DNA of 26,410 nucleotides. It comes from Lachnospiraceae bacterium UBA5899 (GTDB taxonomy: Bacteria > Bacillota > Clostridia > Lachnospirales > Lachnospiraceae). Numbering within the stretch: position 1 is the stretch's first letter; each line of letters opens with the position of its first letter. The notes beneath the pieces are model-generated. The model ran no database searches. It was given only the letters and a program-made list of their open reading frames with translations, and was not told the DNA's origin. Shown here one piece after another: positions 16,867 to 24,980 of this stretch. The stretch is from the NCBI GenBank assembly GCA_002432425.1, contig DJEL01000002.1, positions 1-26,410 on the forward strand. Reading direction: 5' to 3'. The position numbers and the translations under genes are program-made.

Positions 16867-17199
16867 ATGGAAGAGAGAAGAAGAAACAGACGAACCAAGC
16901 TTTCCTCCTCCATTGTCATGAAACGTCTTGACAATGAAAGAGAAGAGGAAGTAGACATTGAGGTAGTGGATATTTCCAAAGCCGGAGTCGGCTTTACCTG
17001 CAAGGAGCCTCTTATGATAGGCGCTATTTATGAAGCGTATCTTACCATCTGGACAAAAGAGGTACTGCATGCGGTGGTAGAAATCGTGAGAATCGAAAAG
17101 AAAGAGGATACGATTTCCTACGGTGCCGTTTTTGTGGGTATGCCGGAAATGGATGCCTTCCGCATTGAAGCCTATCAGACCGTGGAAGAACAGCAATAA
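16867..17199 (+). CDS. PilZ domain protein, probable c-di-GMP receptor
   Basis: 110 residues forming a single PilZ domain. The two c-di-GMP-binding elements are present: an RxxxR in the N-terminal RRRNRR (residues 4-9) and DxSxxG as D35-I-S37-K-A-G40. It is small and soluble with no other domain, so it would act by binding a partner in response to c-di-GMP. AAGGGAG precedes the ATG. The next gene starts on the base after its stop codon, so the two are translationally coupled. The partner and the process (motility, exopolysaccharide, envelope) cannot be read here. Confidence 0.88.
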   Translation: MEERRRNRRTKLSSSIVMKRLDNEREEEVDIEVVDISKAGVGFTCKEPLMIGAIYEAYLTIWTKEVLHAVVEIVRIEKKEDTISYGAVFVGMPEMDAFRIEAYQTVEEQQ

Positions 17200-17703
17200 A
17201 TGAAAAAGTACAGTAAATTCGGAAAAGCAGCGATAATTCTTATCCTGCTTTTTCTGTGGTATAGCATGATATTTTCGTTTTCCGCCCAGAATGGCGAGAC
17301 ATCCGGTTCTTTAAGCGGCAGTATCGCCTTAAAGACGGCGCAGGTATTCGATAAACTGACCTTCGGACACCGGAGTGAGGAGAAAATCGCACATCTTGCG
17401 GAAAATCTGGAATTTCCCATAAGAAAAGCGGCACACTTTACCGAGTATGCCGTTTTGGGATGCTTATGGTTCTTTTTCTTCGGGATTATTTTCGGTAAAA
17501 CCGGAGGAAGAAAGCAGCGTATCTGGATGCTTGTCTGCATAGGAATTGTGTTTCTGTCCGCAGCGGGAGATGAGTTTCATCAGACCTTTATTCCCGGGAG
17601 AAGCGGCAATTTGGGGGATGTGCTGCTGGACACCGCAGGCGGCTTTACCGGGATTTTCCTAAGTCGTTTTTTTACCCGCAGGGCGCGGGTACGTAACCAT
17701 TAA
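17200..17703 (+). CDS. VanZ family membrane protein
   Basis: 167 residues with hydrophobic segments at about 7-27, 83-102 and 108-126 plus a weaker C-terminal one. Family features are FSFSAQNGETS near the N-terminus, RKAAHFTEYAVLG in the middle and DEFHQTFIPGRSGNLGDVLLDTAGG near the end. VanZ-like proteins are membrane proteins of poorly known function; the original VanZ gives low teicoplanin resistance, but most chromosomal members are not resistance genes. It directly follows the PilZ gene. The stop TAA (17701-17703) overlaps the stop of the convergent tyrA. Confidence 0.9.
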   Translation: MKKYSKFGKAAIILILLFLWYSMIFSFSAQNGETSGSLSGSIALKTAQVFDKLTFGHRSEEKIAHLAENLEFPIRKAAHFTEYAVLGCLWFFFFGIIFGKTGGRKQRIWMLVCIGIVFLSAAGDEFHQTFIPGRSGNLGDVLLDTAGGFTGIFLSRFFTRRARVRNH

Positions 17704-18791
17704 ACAATCGTATATTTTTTTTTACTTAAGACCTCTCTTGCCTTGGTAAGGGAGGTTTTGTCGTAGAATTCCAACCGTACGGCACCTTCCGCACGCTCCC
17801 TGCTGTGGGTAATGCCGATGTTCTTGATGCTTAAGCCGTGTTCGGCAAGAATGTTCATAATGGAAGCCATGGAGCCTGCCCTGTCGTCGATGTTCACCGT
17901 GAAATCGTAAATGCGGGCAACGGAGCCGTTTGCATTTGCCACAAAGGAGTCCCGGTAGGTGCGGGCACTGTCAAAGAAGGCATAGAGGGCGTCCGCGTCT
18001 TTCTTCTCTAAAAGCTCTTTAACGGAAGAGAGGGCTTTGATGTATAAGGAAAGCATTTCCGTAATGTTTTCACCGTTGGTGAGGCATATCTGCTGCCAGA
18101 CATCCGGGGAAGAGGAAGCAATCCGGGTAATATCCTTAAAACCGCCCGCGGCAATCTGCTTCATAAGGGCGTCTTTCGTATCGTTATCCTTCACAAAATT
18201 TACCAAAGAAGAAGCAATAATATGGGGCAGATGGCTGATGCCCGCTGTAATCCGGTCATGCTCCTCCGGGGTCAGAACGAGGGGAATGGCGCCGATATCC
18301 GCTACAAGATTACGGAAAGCCTCCACTTTTTCGGCGGGTACTTCCGCAGAAGGGGTCAGCAGATAGTAGGCATTCTGCAAAAGAAGAGCGTGGGAATTGG
18401 CAAAGCCGATGCGCTCACTGCCTGCCATGGGATGTCCGCCGATAAAGTATGGGGAAAGTCCCATTTCATCCACGCACCGGGTGGTTGTGGATTTGACGCT
18501 GCCCACATCCGTTAAAATGCAGTCCGGCGACAGAATTTCCTTTATGGCAGTTAAGTTTTTATCATTATTGGAAACCGGCGCACATAAAAATAGATAGTTG
18601 CATGCCGAAAAACGCCCGTTGATGGACGAAACGGCTTCATCGGCAATGCCTTCTTTCAGGGCAAGCTCTAAGGTTTCCTTATTGGTATCAAATGCAAGAA
18701 TACGGACATCCCGGCGAAAGGCTTTCAGGGCTTTTGCAATGGAGCCACCAATCAGACCGAGTCCGATAAATCCACAGGTAATGTGAGACAT
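17700..18791 (-). CDS. tyrA: Prephenate dehydrogenase with C-terminal ACT domain
   Basis: 363 residues. The N-terminus is a Rossmann NAD(P)-binding fold with GLGLIGGS (G10-x-G12-x-x-G15); GGHPMAGSE and AGISHLPHIIASSLV are typical prephenate dehydrogenase blocks. The last 70 or so residues form an ACT domain (FTVNIDDRAGSMASIMNILAEHGLSIKNIGI), consistent with feedback by tyrosine. It oxidatively decarboxylates prephenate to 4-hydroxyphenylpyruvate in tyrosine synthesis. I chose the ATG at 18791, with AGAAAGG nine bases upstream on the minus strand; the frame is open to 18845 but that extension is unlike the family. A strong promoter lies about 80-105 bases upstream. Confidence 0.94.
   Translation of the reverse strand: MSHITCGFIGLGLIGGSIAKALKAFRRDVRILAFDTNKETLELALKEGIADEAVSSINGRFSACNYLFLCAPVSNNDKNLTAIKEILSPDCILTDVGSVKSTTTRCVDEMGLSPYFIGGHPMAGSERIGFANSHALLLQNAYYLLTPSAEVPAEKVEAFRNLVADIGAIPLVLTPEEHDRITAGISHLPHIIASSLVNFVKDNDTKDALMKQIAAGGFKDITRIASSSPDVWQQICLTNGENITEMLSLYIKALSSVKELLEKKDADALYAFFDSARTYRDSFVANANGSVARIYDFTVNIDDRAGSMASIMNILAEHGLSIKNIGITHSRERAEGAVRLEFYDKTSLTKAREVLSKKKYTIV
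17732..17759 (+). terminator. Possible plus-strand terminator inside the 3' end of tyrA
   Basis: CCTCTCTT (17732-17739) can pair with AAGGGAGG (17748-17755) with one T-G wobble, followed by four T. It lies 29 bases past the VanZ stop on the plus strand, but within the ACT-domain coding region of tyrA on the other strand. The T-run is short, so activity is uncertain. Confidence 0.4.
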
Positions 18792-18866
18792 ACGTTCAGA
18801 CCTTTCTTTCCTGTGACGTGCATGAAAATTACATGGCACAGGCACGTTTTCATTATAATTATAAGA

Positions 18867-18895
18867 ATTGTAGCACTTTAACGCGTTACAGTCAA
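18867..18895 (-). promoter_or_regulatory. Promoter of tyrA
   Basis: On the minus strand, TTGACT (18895-18890) and TACAAT (18872-18867) have a 17-base spacer. The leader to the chosen ATG would be about 70 bases. Confidence 0.82.
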
Positions 18896-18930
18896 CAAGT
18901 AATAATTGTATTTAAAATAGAACATTTTTC

Positions 18931-18959
18931 TTGTAAAATGAGTGATAATTTAGTAATAT
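18931..18959 (+). promoter_or_regulatory. Probable promoter of the EF-G-like gene
   Basis: TTGTAA (18931-18936) and TAATAT (18954-18959), 17 bases apart, in a very AT-rich stretch. The start would be near 18966 with a leader of about 70 bases. Other AT-rich hexamers nearby make the choice less certain. Confidence 0.55.
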
Positions 18960-19034
18960 ATACCTATAGATTTTTGAAAAATGAAAAGTAATTATACATA
19001 AATTACAAAAAAATAAGAGAAAGGAAGGAATTAT

Positions 19035-21107
19035 ATGAAAGTTTACACAACCGACAAAATCAGAAATGTAGTACTCTTAGGCCATGGCGGCTCCGGAAAG
19101 ACCAGTCTTTGCGAAGCTATGGGTTACCTTTCCGGAATTACCTCCCGTATGGGAAAAATTCAGGACGGCAACACCATCAGCGACTATAGCAAAGAAGAAC
19201 AGAAACGGCAGTTTTCCATTTCCACATCCGTGGTTCCCATTGAATGGGAAGGCTACAAAATCAACATTTTGGACGCACCCGGTTATTTTGACTTTGTGGG
19301 CGAAGCGGAAGAAGCCTTAAGCGCTGCGGGAGCCGCCATTATTGTGGTAAACGGCAAGGCAGGCGTGGAAGTAGGTACGGAAAAAGCCTGGGAGCTCTGC
19401 GAAAAGTATAAACTGCCCCGTATTATTTATGTGACCAACATGGACGTGGACAATGCCTCCTTCCGTCAGGTCGTGGAAGACATGACAAAGAAATACGGAA
19501 AGAAAATGGCGCCTTTCCACCTGCCCATCCGTGAAAACGAAAAGTTTGTGGGCTATGTCAATGTCATTACGGAAACCGGTAACCGCTGGAAGGGAAAAGA
19601 AGTGGTGACCTGTGAGGTGCCGGAATACAATAAGCCAAACTTGAAAATCTGCCGGGATACCTTAATGGAAGCGGTAGCGGAAACCAGCGAGGATATGATG
19701 GAGCGGTATTTCAACGGGGAAACCTTTTCCGAAGCGGAAATCCGTGCGGCGCTGCGAACCAATGTCTGCGACGGCAGTATCGTTCCCATGAGCATGGGCT
19801 CCAATATATTGTGCCAGGGTGTTTACACACTGCTTGACGACATCATCAAATATTTCCCCAGCCCGGAAAACAGGGAGGTTGCCGGCATCAACATGAAGAC
19901 CGGGGAAATTTACCATGCGGACTACGATTTCTCCAAGGCAAAATCCGCCTATATCTGGAAGACCATCGTGGACCCGTTTATCGGCAAGTATTCCCTGATT
20001 AAAGTCAATTCCGGCGTCTTAAAACAGGACGATATGATTTACAATTTAGACAGGGACATCGAAGAAAAGGTCGGCAAGCTGTACGTGCTCTGCGGCAATA
20101 AGCCGGTGGAAGTACCGGAGCTGCATGCCGGAGATATCGGCGCACTGGCAAAGCTGACGGCGGCGCGGACCGGCAACAGCCTGTCCACCAGGGCAACCAC
20201 CATCAAATTCGGCAAGTGGGAAATTTCCACGCCGTACACCTGCATGCGCTATAAGCCGAAAAACAAGGCGGATGTGGATAAGATTTCCCAGGCGCTGCAG
20301 AAGATAACCCACGAAGACCTGACCTTAAAGGTAGTCAACGATGCGGAAAACAGACAGACGCTCCTTTACGGTATGGGCGAACAGCATTTGGAAATTATTG
20401 CCAGCAGACTGCTTTCCGAATACAAGGTGGAAATCGAGCTTTCTAAGCCCAAGGTAGCCTATAAGGAAACCATAAAGGGAAGCTCCGATACGGAGTACAA
20501 ATACAAAAAGCAGTCCGGCGGACACGGACAGTACGGCCATGTCAAGATGCGTTTCTCACCCTCCGGCAACTTGGAGGAGCCCTATGAATTTACCCAGGAG
20601 GTCGTAGGCGGCGCCGTTCCCAAGAATTTCTTCCCGGCAGTGGAAAAGGGTCTGCAGGAGTCCGTGGTGAAAGGCCCCCTGGCAGGCTATCCGGTTGTGG
20701 GTGTAAAGGCCGTTTTATATGACGGTTCCTACCATCCGGTGGATTCCTCCGAAATGGCATTCAAGATGGCTGCCATCCAGGCGTTCCGCAAAGGCTTTAT
20801 GGATGCAAAGCCCATTCTGTTAGAGCCTATTGCCACCTTAAAGGTCACCATTCCGGAAACCTATACCGGTGATGTGATGGGAGATCTGAACAAGAGAAGA
20901 GGCAGGGTACTCGGCATGAATCCTCTGCAGGGCGGCAGACAGGTGATTGAAGCCGACATTCCCATGGGCAGTCTGTACGGTTACTGCACGGATTTACGCT
21001 CCATGACCGGCGGCAGAGGCGAGTATTCTTACACGTTTGCCCGTTACGAACAGGCTCCAAGCGATGTGCAGGAGAAAGAGATTGACAATAGTCTTGGAAG
21101 TGCTTAA
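19035..21107 (+). CDS. EF-G-2-type translational GTPase (elongation factor G paralogue)
   Basis: 690 residues with the five-domain layout of EF-G: G domain (about 1-270), domain II (about 290-380), domain III, domain IV (KKQSGGHGQYGHVKMRF, about 490-505) and domain V (LEPIATLKVTIPETYTGDVMGDLNKRRGRVLGM). The P-loop reads GHGGSGKT (16-23), where canonical EF-G has a GHIDAGKT-type loop. Switch II reads DAPGYFDF (80-87), with Tyr84 in place of the catalytic His of DTPGHVDF. The base-recognition motif reads TNMD (134-137), not NKMD. The DAPGY form matches what I recall of Thermus thermophilus EF-G-2. So this is a paralogue and not the main fusA; its role on the ribosome is not established by sequence. 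AAAGGAAGG precedes the ATG. Confidence 0.9.
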   Translation: MKVYTTDKIRNVVLLGHGGSGKTSLCEAMGYLSGITSRMGKIQDGNTISDYSKEEQKRQFSISTSVVPIEWEGYKINILDAPGYFDFVGEAEEALSAAGAAIIVVNGKAGVEVGTEKAWELCEKYKLPRIIYVTNMDVDNASFRQVVEDMTKKYGKKMAPFHLPIRENEKFVGYVNVITETGNRWKGKEVVTCEVPEYNKPNLKICRDTLMEAVAETSEDMMERYFNGETFSEAEIRAALRTNVCDGSIVPMSMGSNILCQGVYTLLDDIIKYFPSPENREVAGINMKTGEIYHADYDFSKAKSAYIWKTIVDPFIGKYSLIKVNSGVLKQDDMIYNLDRDIEEKVGKLYVLCGNKPVEVPELHAGDIGALAKLTAARTGNSLSTRATTIKFGKWEISTPYTCMRYKPKNKADVDKISQALQKITHEDLTLKVVNDAENRQTLLYGMGEQHLEIIASRLLSEYKVEIELSKPKVAYKETIKGSSDTEYKYKKQSGGHGQYGHVKMRFSPSGNLEEPYEFTQEVVGGAVPKNFFPAVEKGLQESVVKGPLAGYPVVGVKAVLYDGSYHPVDSSEMAFKMAAIQAFRKGFMDAKPILLEPIATLKVTIPETYTGDVMGDLNKRRGRVLGMNPLQGGRQVIEADIPMGSLYGYCTDLRSMTGGRGEYSYTFARYEQAPSDVQEKEIDNSLGSA

Positions 21108-21133
21108 AATGAAGCTTAGGCGCTTAAGGGAGA

Positions 21134-21171
21134 AAGCCCTTTCGTTTCTTGTGAGATGAAAGGGCTTCTTA
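21134..21171 (+). terminator. Hairpin terminator after the EF-G-like gene
   Basis: AAGCCCTTTC (21134-21143) pairs perfectly with GAAAGGGCTT (21158-21167), and the stem can extend inward by five more pairs, two of them G-T. The tail CTTCTTATATA is only moderately T-rich, so termination may be partial. Confidence 0.65.
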
Positions 21172-21177
21172 TATATA
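21149..21177 (+). promoter_or_regulatory. Possible leuS promoter
   Basis: TTGTGA (21149-21154) and TATATA (21172-21177), 17 bases apart, overlap the terminator hairpin. A start near 21184 would give a 45-base leader. Only a moderate match. Confidence 0.4.
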
Positions 21178-21228
21178 GAATAGATTACCTTATGAGGAAA
21201 GAAGTTTGGCGCAGGAAAGGACAGAACA

Positions 21229-23643
21229 ATGGCAGAAGTATACAACCACAGAGAAGTGGAGACAAAATGGCAGGGTATTTGGGATAAGGAAAAAGCATTT
21301 GCTACCTCCACCGATTATTCCAAGCCGAAATATTATGCACTGGTAGAATTCCCGTATCCTTCAGGACAGGGACTTCATGTAGGACATCCGAGACCGTATA
21401 CGGCTCTGGATATCGTTGCAAGAAAGAGAAGAATGCAGGGTTACAATGTTCTTTACCCCATGGGCTGGGATGCATTTGGTCTGCCTACCGAAAACTATGC
21501 AATCAAGAATCACATCCATCCCAAGATTGTGACAAAGAATAACGTAGCACGTTTCAAGAATCAGCTCCATTCTTTAGGCTATTCTTTTGACTGGGACAGA
21601 GAAATCAATACCACGGACCCGAAGTACTACAAGTGGACCCAGTGGATTTTCTTAAAACTGTTCAAGGCAGGTCTTGCTTACAAGACGGAAATGCCCATCA
21701 ACTGGTGTACCTCCTGTAAGGTAGGTCTTGCCAACGAAGAAGTGGTAAACGGTGTCTGCGAGCGCTGCGGTTCCGAAGTAGTCCGCAAGGTAAAGAGCCA
21801 GTGGATGTTAAAGATTACCGCTTATGCCGAGAAGCTTATCGAAGGTCTGGATACCGTAGACTATATCGAAAGAGTTAAGGTTTCTCAGAAGAACTGGATT
21901 GGTAAGTCCACCGGTGCGGAAGTGGATTTCGTATTAAAGGACAAAGAGGATAAGCTGACCGTTTACACCACCAGACCGGATACTTTATTCGGTGTTACCT
22001 ACATGGTAATGAGCCCGGAGCATCCTTTTATCGATAAGTATAAGGACTCCATCAAAAACTGGGACGACGTAATGGCATACCGTGATATGGCAGTCAAAAA
22101 GTCCGACTTTGAAAGAACCGAAATCGCAAAGGACAAGACCGGCGTTATGCTGGACGGTCTGACTGCGGTAAACCCGGTAAACGGCAAGGAAATTCCCGTA
22201 TGGATTTCCGACTATGTACTGATGACTTACGGTACTGGCGCCATCATGGCAGTGCCCGCACACGATGAAAGAGACTGGGAATTCGCCAAGAAATTCAACA
22301 TGCCCATCATCGAAGTAGTGGCAGGCAGCCCCGTGGATGTAAACGAAGCGGTATTTACCGATGTGGCAACCGGAACCCTTGTAAATTCCGAATTCTTAAA
22401 CGGACTGTCCGTAGCGGATGCCAAGAAGAAAATCATTGAATTCTTAACCGAAAAGGGCATCGGCCACGAAAAGACCAACTATAAATTAAGAGACTGGGTA
22501 TTCTCCAGACAGCGCTACTGGGGCGAACCCATTCCTATTGTAAAATGTGAGAAGTGCGGCTATGTGCCTCTGCCGGAAAGCGAGCTTCCTCTGGAGCTTC
22601 CCGAAGTGGAAAGCTACATGCCCACAGACAACGGCGAGTCCCCTCTGGCACATATGACGGATTGGGTAAACACCACCTGTCCCTGCTGCGGAGGCCCCGC
22701 TAAGAGAGAAACCGATACCATGCCCCAGTGGGCAGGTTCTTCCTGGTATTTCCTGCGTTACACGGACCCCACCAATGAAAATGCACTGGCAAGTCCCGAA
22801 GCCTTGAAATACTGGATGCCGGTAGACTGGTACAACGGCGGTATGGAGCATACAACCCTCCACCTTCTGTATTCCCGTTTCTGGCACAGATTTTTATACG
22901 ATGAGGGCGTAGTTCCCTGTCCCGAACCTTACCAGAAGAGAACCTCTCACGGTATGATTTTAGGCTCCAACGGGGAAAAGATGAGCAAGTCCCGCGGCAA
23001 CGTGGTAAACCCGGACGATATCGTAAGAGAGTACGGTGCAGATACCCTGCGTACCTACGAAATGTTCATCGGTGCGTTCGATTTAAGCGCTTCCTGGAGT
23101 GAGGACGGCGTAAAGGGCTGCCGCAGATTTTTGGAGAGAGTCTGGAAGCTGCAGGATATCCTGACGGATGACGAAGGTTACTCCGCCGATATGGAAACCA
23201 GAATGCATCAGACCATCAAGAAAGTAAGCTCTGACTTTGAAAACTTAAAGTACAACACGGCTATCGCAGCCATGATGTCCTTAATTAACGATTTCTACAA
23301 AAAGAATGCCGTTACCAAGGGAGAGTTCAAGACCTTACTTACCCTGCTTAACCCGGTAGCTCCCCACATTACCGAGGAACTGTGGCAGGCAAACGGTTTT
23401 GACGGCAGACTGTATCAGACCACCTGGCCGGAATACGACGAGGAAAAGACGGTAGAGTCCACCATTGAGCTGGCTGTCCAGATTAACGGTAAGATGAAAG
23501 GAACCTTAAAGGTTTCCAAGGACGAGCAGAAGGACAACATCCTTGCCATGGCAAAGGAAATGCTCGGCGACAAGCTGACCGGCACCATCGTAAAGGAAAT
23601 TTATGTACCCGGCAGAATTGTAAACATCGTAGTAAAACCGTAA
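21229..23643 (+). CDS. leuS: Leucine-tRNA ligase
   Basis: 804 residues, the standard bacterial length. The HIGH-type motif lies in PYPSGQGLHVGHP (about residues 44-56) and KMSKS in EKMSKSRGN (about 583). Between them are the CP1 editing domain (about 220-415, TTRPDTLFGVTYMV and TGAIMAVPAHDERD) and zinc-type cysteine pairs at CTSC/CERC and CEKC/CPCC. The C-terminal anticodon and tail domains end NGKMKGTLKVSKDEQ...EIYVPGRIVNIVVKP. It charges tRNA-Leu and edits near-cognates. GGAAAGGA precedes the ATG. Arginine codons are mainly AGA and CGT, the host pattern used below as a reference. No leucine T-box is present in the short leader. Confidence 0.98.
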   Translation: MAEVYNHREVETKWQGIWDKEKAFATSTDYSKPKYYALVEFPYPSGQGLHVGHPRPYTALDIVARKRRMQGYNVLYPMGWDAFGLPTENYAIKNHIHPKIVTKNNVARFKNQLHSLGYSFDWDREINTTDPKYYKWTQWIFLKLFKAGLAYKTEMPINWCTSCKVGLANEEVVNGVCERCGSEVVRKVKSQWMLKITAYAEKLIEGLDTVDYIERVKVSQKNWIGKSTGAEVDFVLKDKEDKLTVYTTRPDTLFGVTYMVMSPEHPFIDKYKDSIKNWDDVMAYRDMAVKKSDFERTEIAKDKTGVMLDGLTAVNPVNGKEIPVWISDYVLMTYGTGAIMAVPAHDERDWEFAKKFNMPIIEVVAGSPVDVNEAVFTDVATGTLVNSEFLNGLSVADAKKKIIEFLTEKGIGHEKTNYKLRDWVFSRQRYWGEPIPIVKCEKCGYVPLPESELPLELPEVESYMPTDNGESPLAHMTDWVNTTCPCCGGPAKRETDTMPQWAGSSWYFLRYTDPTNENALASPEALKYWMPVDWYNGGMEHTTLHLLYSRFWHRFLYDEGVVPCPEPYQKRTSHGMILGSNGEKMSKSRGNVVNPDDIVREYGADTLRTYEMFIGAFDLSASWSEDGVKGCRRFLERVWKLQDILTDDEGYSADMETRMHQTIKKVSSDFENLKYNTAIAAMMSLINDFYKKNAVTKGEFKTLLTLLNPVAPHITEELWQANGFDGRLYQTTWPEYDEEKTVESTIELAVQINGKMKGTLKVSKDEQKDNILAMAKEMLGDKLTGTIVKEIYVPGRIVNIVVKP

Positions 23644-23672
23644 TAAAAGCATAAAAGGAAAGCGCCGGCTTA

Positions 23673-23725
23673 GACAGGTGTTCGTAAAACAGGTTTAGAC
23701 CGAAATTACGATTATGGCATCTGTC
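23673..23725 (+). other. Three-tier stem-loop in the leuS 3' region
   Basis: GACAGGTG (23673-23680) pairs with CATCTGTC (23718-23725), TCGTAA (23682-23687) with TTACGA (23706-23711), and GGT (23692-23694) with ACC (23699-23701) around TTAG. The nested order and small internal loops give a compact 53-base fold between the leuS stop and its terminator. It could be a stabilising 3' UTR element, the body of a small RNA, or a remnant of what stood here before the mobile element. I do not recognise a known RNA family. Confidence 0.6.
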
Positions 23726-23745
23726 AGGCAGGGTTGGTGAATGAG

Positions 23746-23789
23746 ATAACGGGTATTCGGTGCAAATTCCGGATACCCGTTATTTTTTT
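23746..23789 (+). terminator. Strong intrinsic terminator after leuS
   Basis: ATAACGGGTATTCGG (23746-23760) pairs with CCGGATACCCGTTAT (23769-23783) with one mismatch or wobble and an 8-base loop, and seven T follow. It ends the host-like part of the window. Confidence 0.93.
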
Positions 23790-23867
23790 GCCTGTCATGA
23801 AAAGCAATAGATTTATTCACAGCTTTCGAGTATAATGGAGCTATAATCATCCTATCCCATCCATTCC

Positions 23868-23888
23868 GAGATTTTTTGAAAAAATCTC
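23868..23888. repeat. 21-bp perfect palindrome ahead of the sigma-like gene
   Basis: GAGATTTTTT (23868-23877) and AAAAAATCTC (23879-23888) are perfect inverted copies around one G. There is no T-run after it on either strand, so it is not a standard terminator. Confidence 0.7.
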
Positions 23889-23913
23889 AAAAAAGTTTGG
23901 AAGCATTGGAACA

Positions 23914-23953
23914 ATTCAGCCTTTCTCATGCCATATATAGTAGAGGGCTGAAT
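23914..23953. repeat. 8-bp inverted repeat around a TATATA in the sigma-like gene leader
   Basis: ATTCAGCC (23914-23921) and GGCTGAAT (23946-23953) are perfect inverted copies, with CTC/GAG continuing inside, and enclose CCATATATAGTAG. The right arm ends 25 bases before the ATG. It may be an operator over a promoter, but no good -35 box is spaced correctly. Confidence 0.55.
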
Positions 23954-23978
23954 ACAAAAGCGATTGGAGGTAACGCTG

Positions 23979-24911
23979 ATGGACAAGCAGACAGGACCGA
24001 AAGGTTTTCTTGTGGTGCTGCCAGGTGAGGTCATTGAGATACCGCAGGACAGCAGCAAATCATGGCTGACGTTGTTTTACAGCTTGCCAAAAGAACTCGC
24101 AGAAAAATGGAAGCCAGCCTATGAACTGCCCCGCTGTCCCTATGAGGTTTTGCGGACGGACAAGTATGACCACATCGTATGTGACGATATGTTCAAGCTG
24201 CTTGTGTGGGACTGCTACGCATGGAGTGCATGGCAGTTCTTCCAAGTGAAAGACCGAAAGGATAACTACCGTGATATTCCCGGCGATATGAAGCAGTACG
24301 CAGGCTATTTCCCCTTGTGGCGGCTTTCGTACAGCATCATCCCCTACATCCGCATGAAGTTTGGGCAGAACGGGCTTGGCTTCCAAAACCTTTATAACAT
24401 CCCACAGGGCGTGGAAGTGCCGTGGCTGACCTATCAGCAGTTCAGCAATCTGGTCGGTAATGTCACAGATATGGTGATTGCGGAGCAGAACTGGCAGCCG
24501 ATGATCGATGCAATCTGGGAAAATCGCACCGTGGAGGACTACGAAACCACAAGCAGCACCGTCAAGACCGACTTCATGCGGAAGTGGCATCACAACCGTT
24601 CCGGCAAGCCGATTTCTCTGGATGAAATGATGGAGAGCGAGGATAGGGACATTTTCGAGGTAGCCGATCCACGGAGCGAGTTTGAGCAGAAGGTTATTTC
24701 TGAAATGCAGATCGCCGCCTTTGCCGAGCAGAGCATCACGGAGAAAGACCGGGAGATATTGAAGCTGCACATGGACGGCTTGACCGAACATGAGATTGCA
24801 GACAAGGTTGGTTACAAGACCGCCAGCGCAGTTCATAAGCGGATTGCCAGGATCGCAGACACTTATGAGGACTATGTGACAGCGGAGTATCAGAAGTATT
24901 TGGACAAGTAA
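23979..24911 (+). CDS. Sigma factor-like HTH protein of a mobile element
   Basis: 310 residues. The C-terminal part (about 245-300: ITEKDREILKLHMDGLTEHEIADKVGY followed by SAVHKRIARI) is a helix-turn-helix like region 4 of sigma factors. The N-terminal 230 residues are rich in Trp and Tyr and I do not recognise a sigma region 2 in them. Similar proteins occur in integrative elements of gut Clostridia, where they are annotated as sigma-70-like; DNA binding is a safe inference, true sigma activity is not. The ATG at 23979 has GGAGG eight bases upstream; a TTG at 23964 lies on that Shine-Dalgarno and is unlikely. All 14 arginine codons are CGN or AGG and none AGA, unlike the host genes. Confidence 0.75.
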   Translation: MDKQTGPKGFLVVLPGEVIEIPQDSSKSWLTLFYSLPKELAEKWKPAYELPRCPYEVLRTDKYDHIVCDDMFKLLVWDCYAWSAWQFFQVKDRKDNYRDIPGDMKQYAGYFPLWRLSYSIIPYIRMKFGQNGLGFQNLYNIPQGVEVPWLTYQQFSNLVGNVTDMVIAEQNWQPMIDAIWENRTVEDYETTSSTVKTDFMRKWHHNRSGKPISLDEMMESEDRDIFEVADPRSEFEQKVISEMQIAAFAEQSITEKDREILKLHMDGLTEHEIADKVGYKTASAVHKRIARIADTYEDYVTAEYQKYLDK

Positions 24912-24926
24912 ACAGACGCAGAAGCG

Positions 24927-24960
24927 GCAGCAGTTACCGAAATGGTAGCTGCTGCTTTTT
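24927..24960 (+). terminator. Intrinsic terminator after the sigma-like gene
   Basis: GCAGCAGTTACC (24927-24938) pairs with GGTAGCTGCTGC (24944-24955) with one T-G wobble and a 5-base loop, followed by five T. It lies 15 bases after the stop and 21 bases before the next start codon, so the next gene either needs its own promoter or depends on readthrough. Confidence 0.88.
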
Positions 24961-24980
24961 CATGCGGGAAAGGAGATTTT

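Noticed and set aside
23746..23790. Cobalamin-riboswitch-like GGTGCAAATTCC
   Set aside because: The match is only the loop side of the leuS terminator; the other conserved cobalamin boxes, including CCACTG, are absent and no B12 gene follows.
24942..24980. Upstream start for the small HTH protein
   Set aside because: The ATG lies inside the terminator hairpin at 24927-24960, and the ATG at 24981 has a better ribosome binding site.
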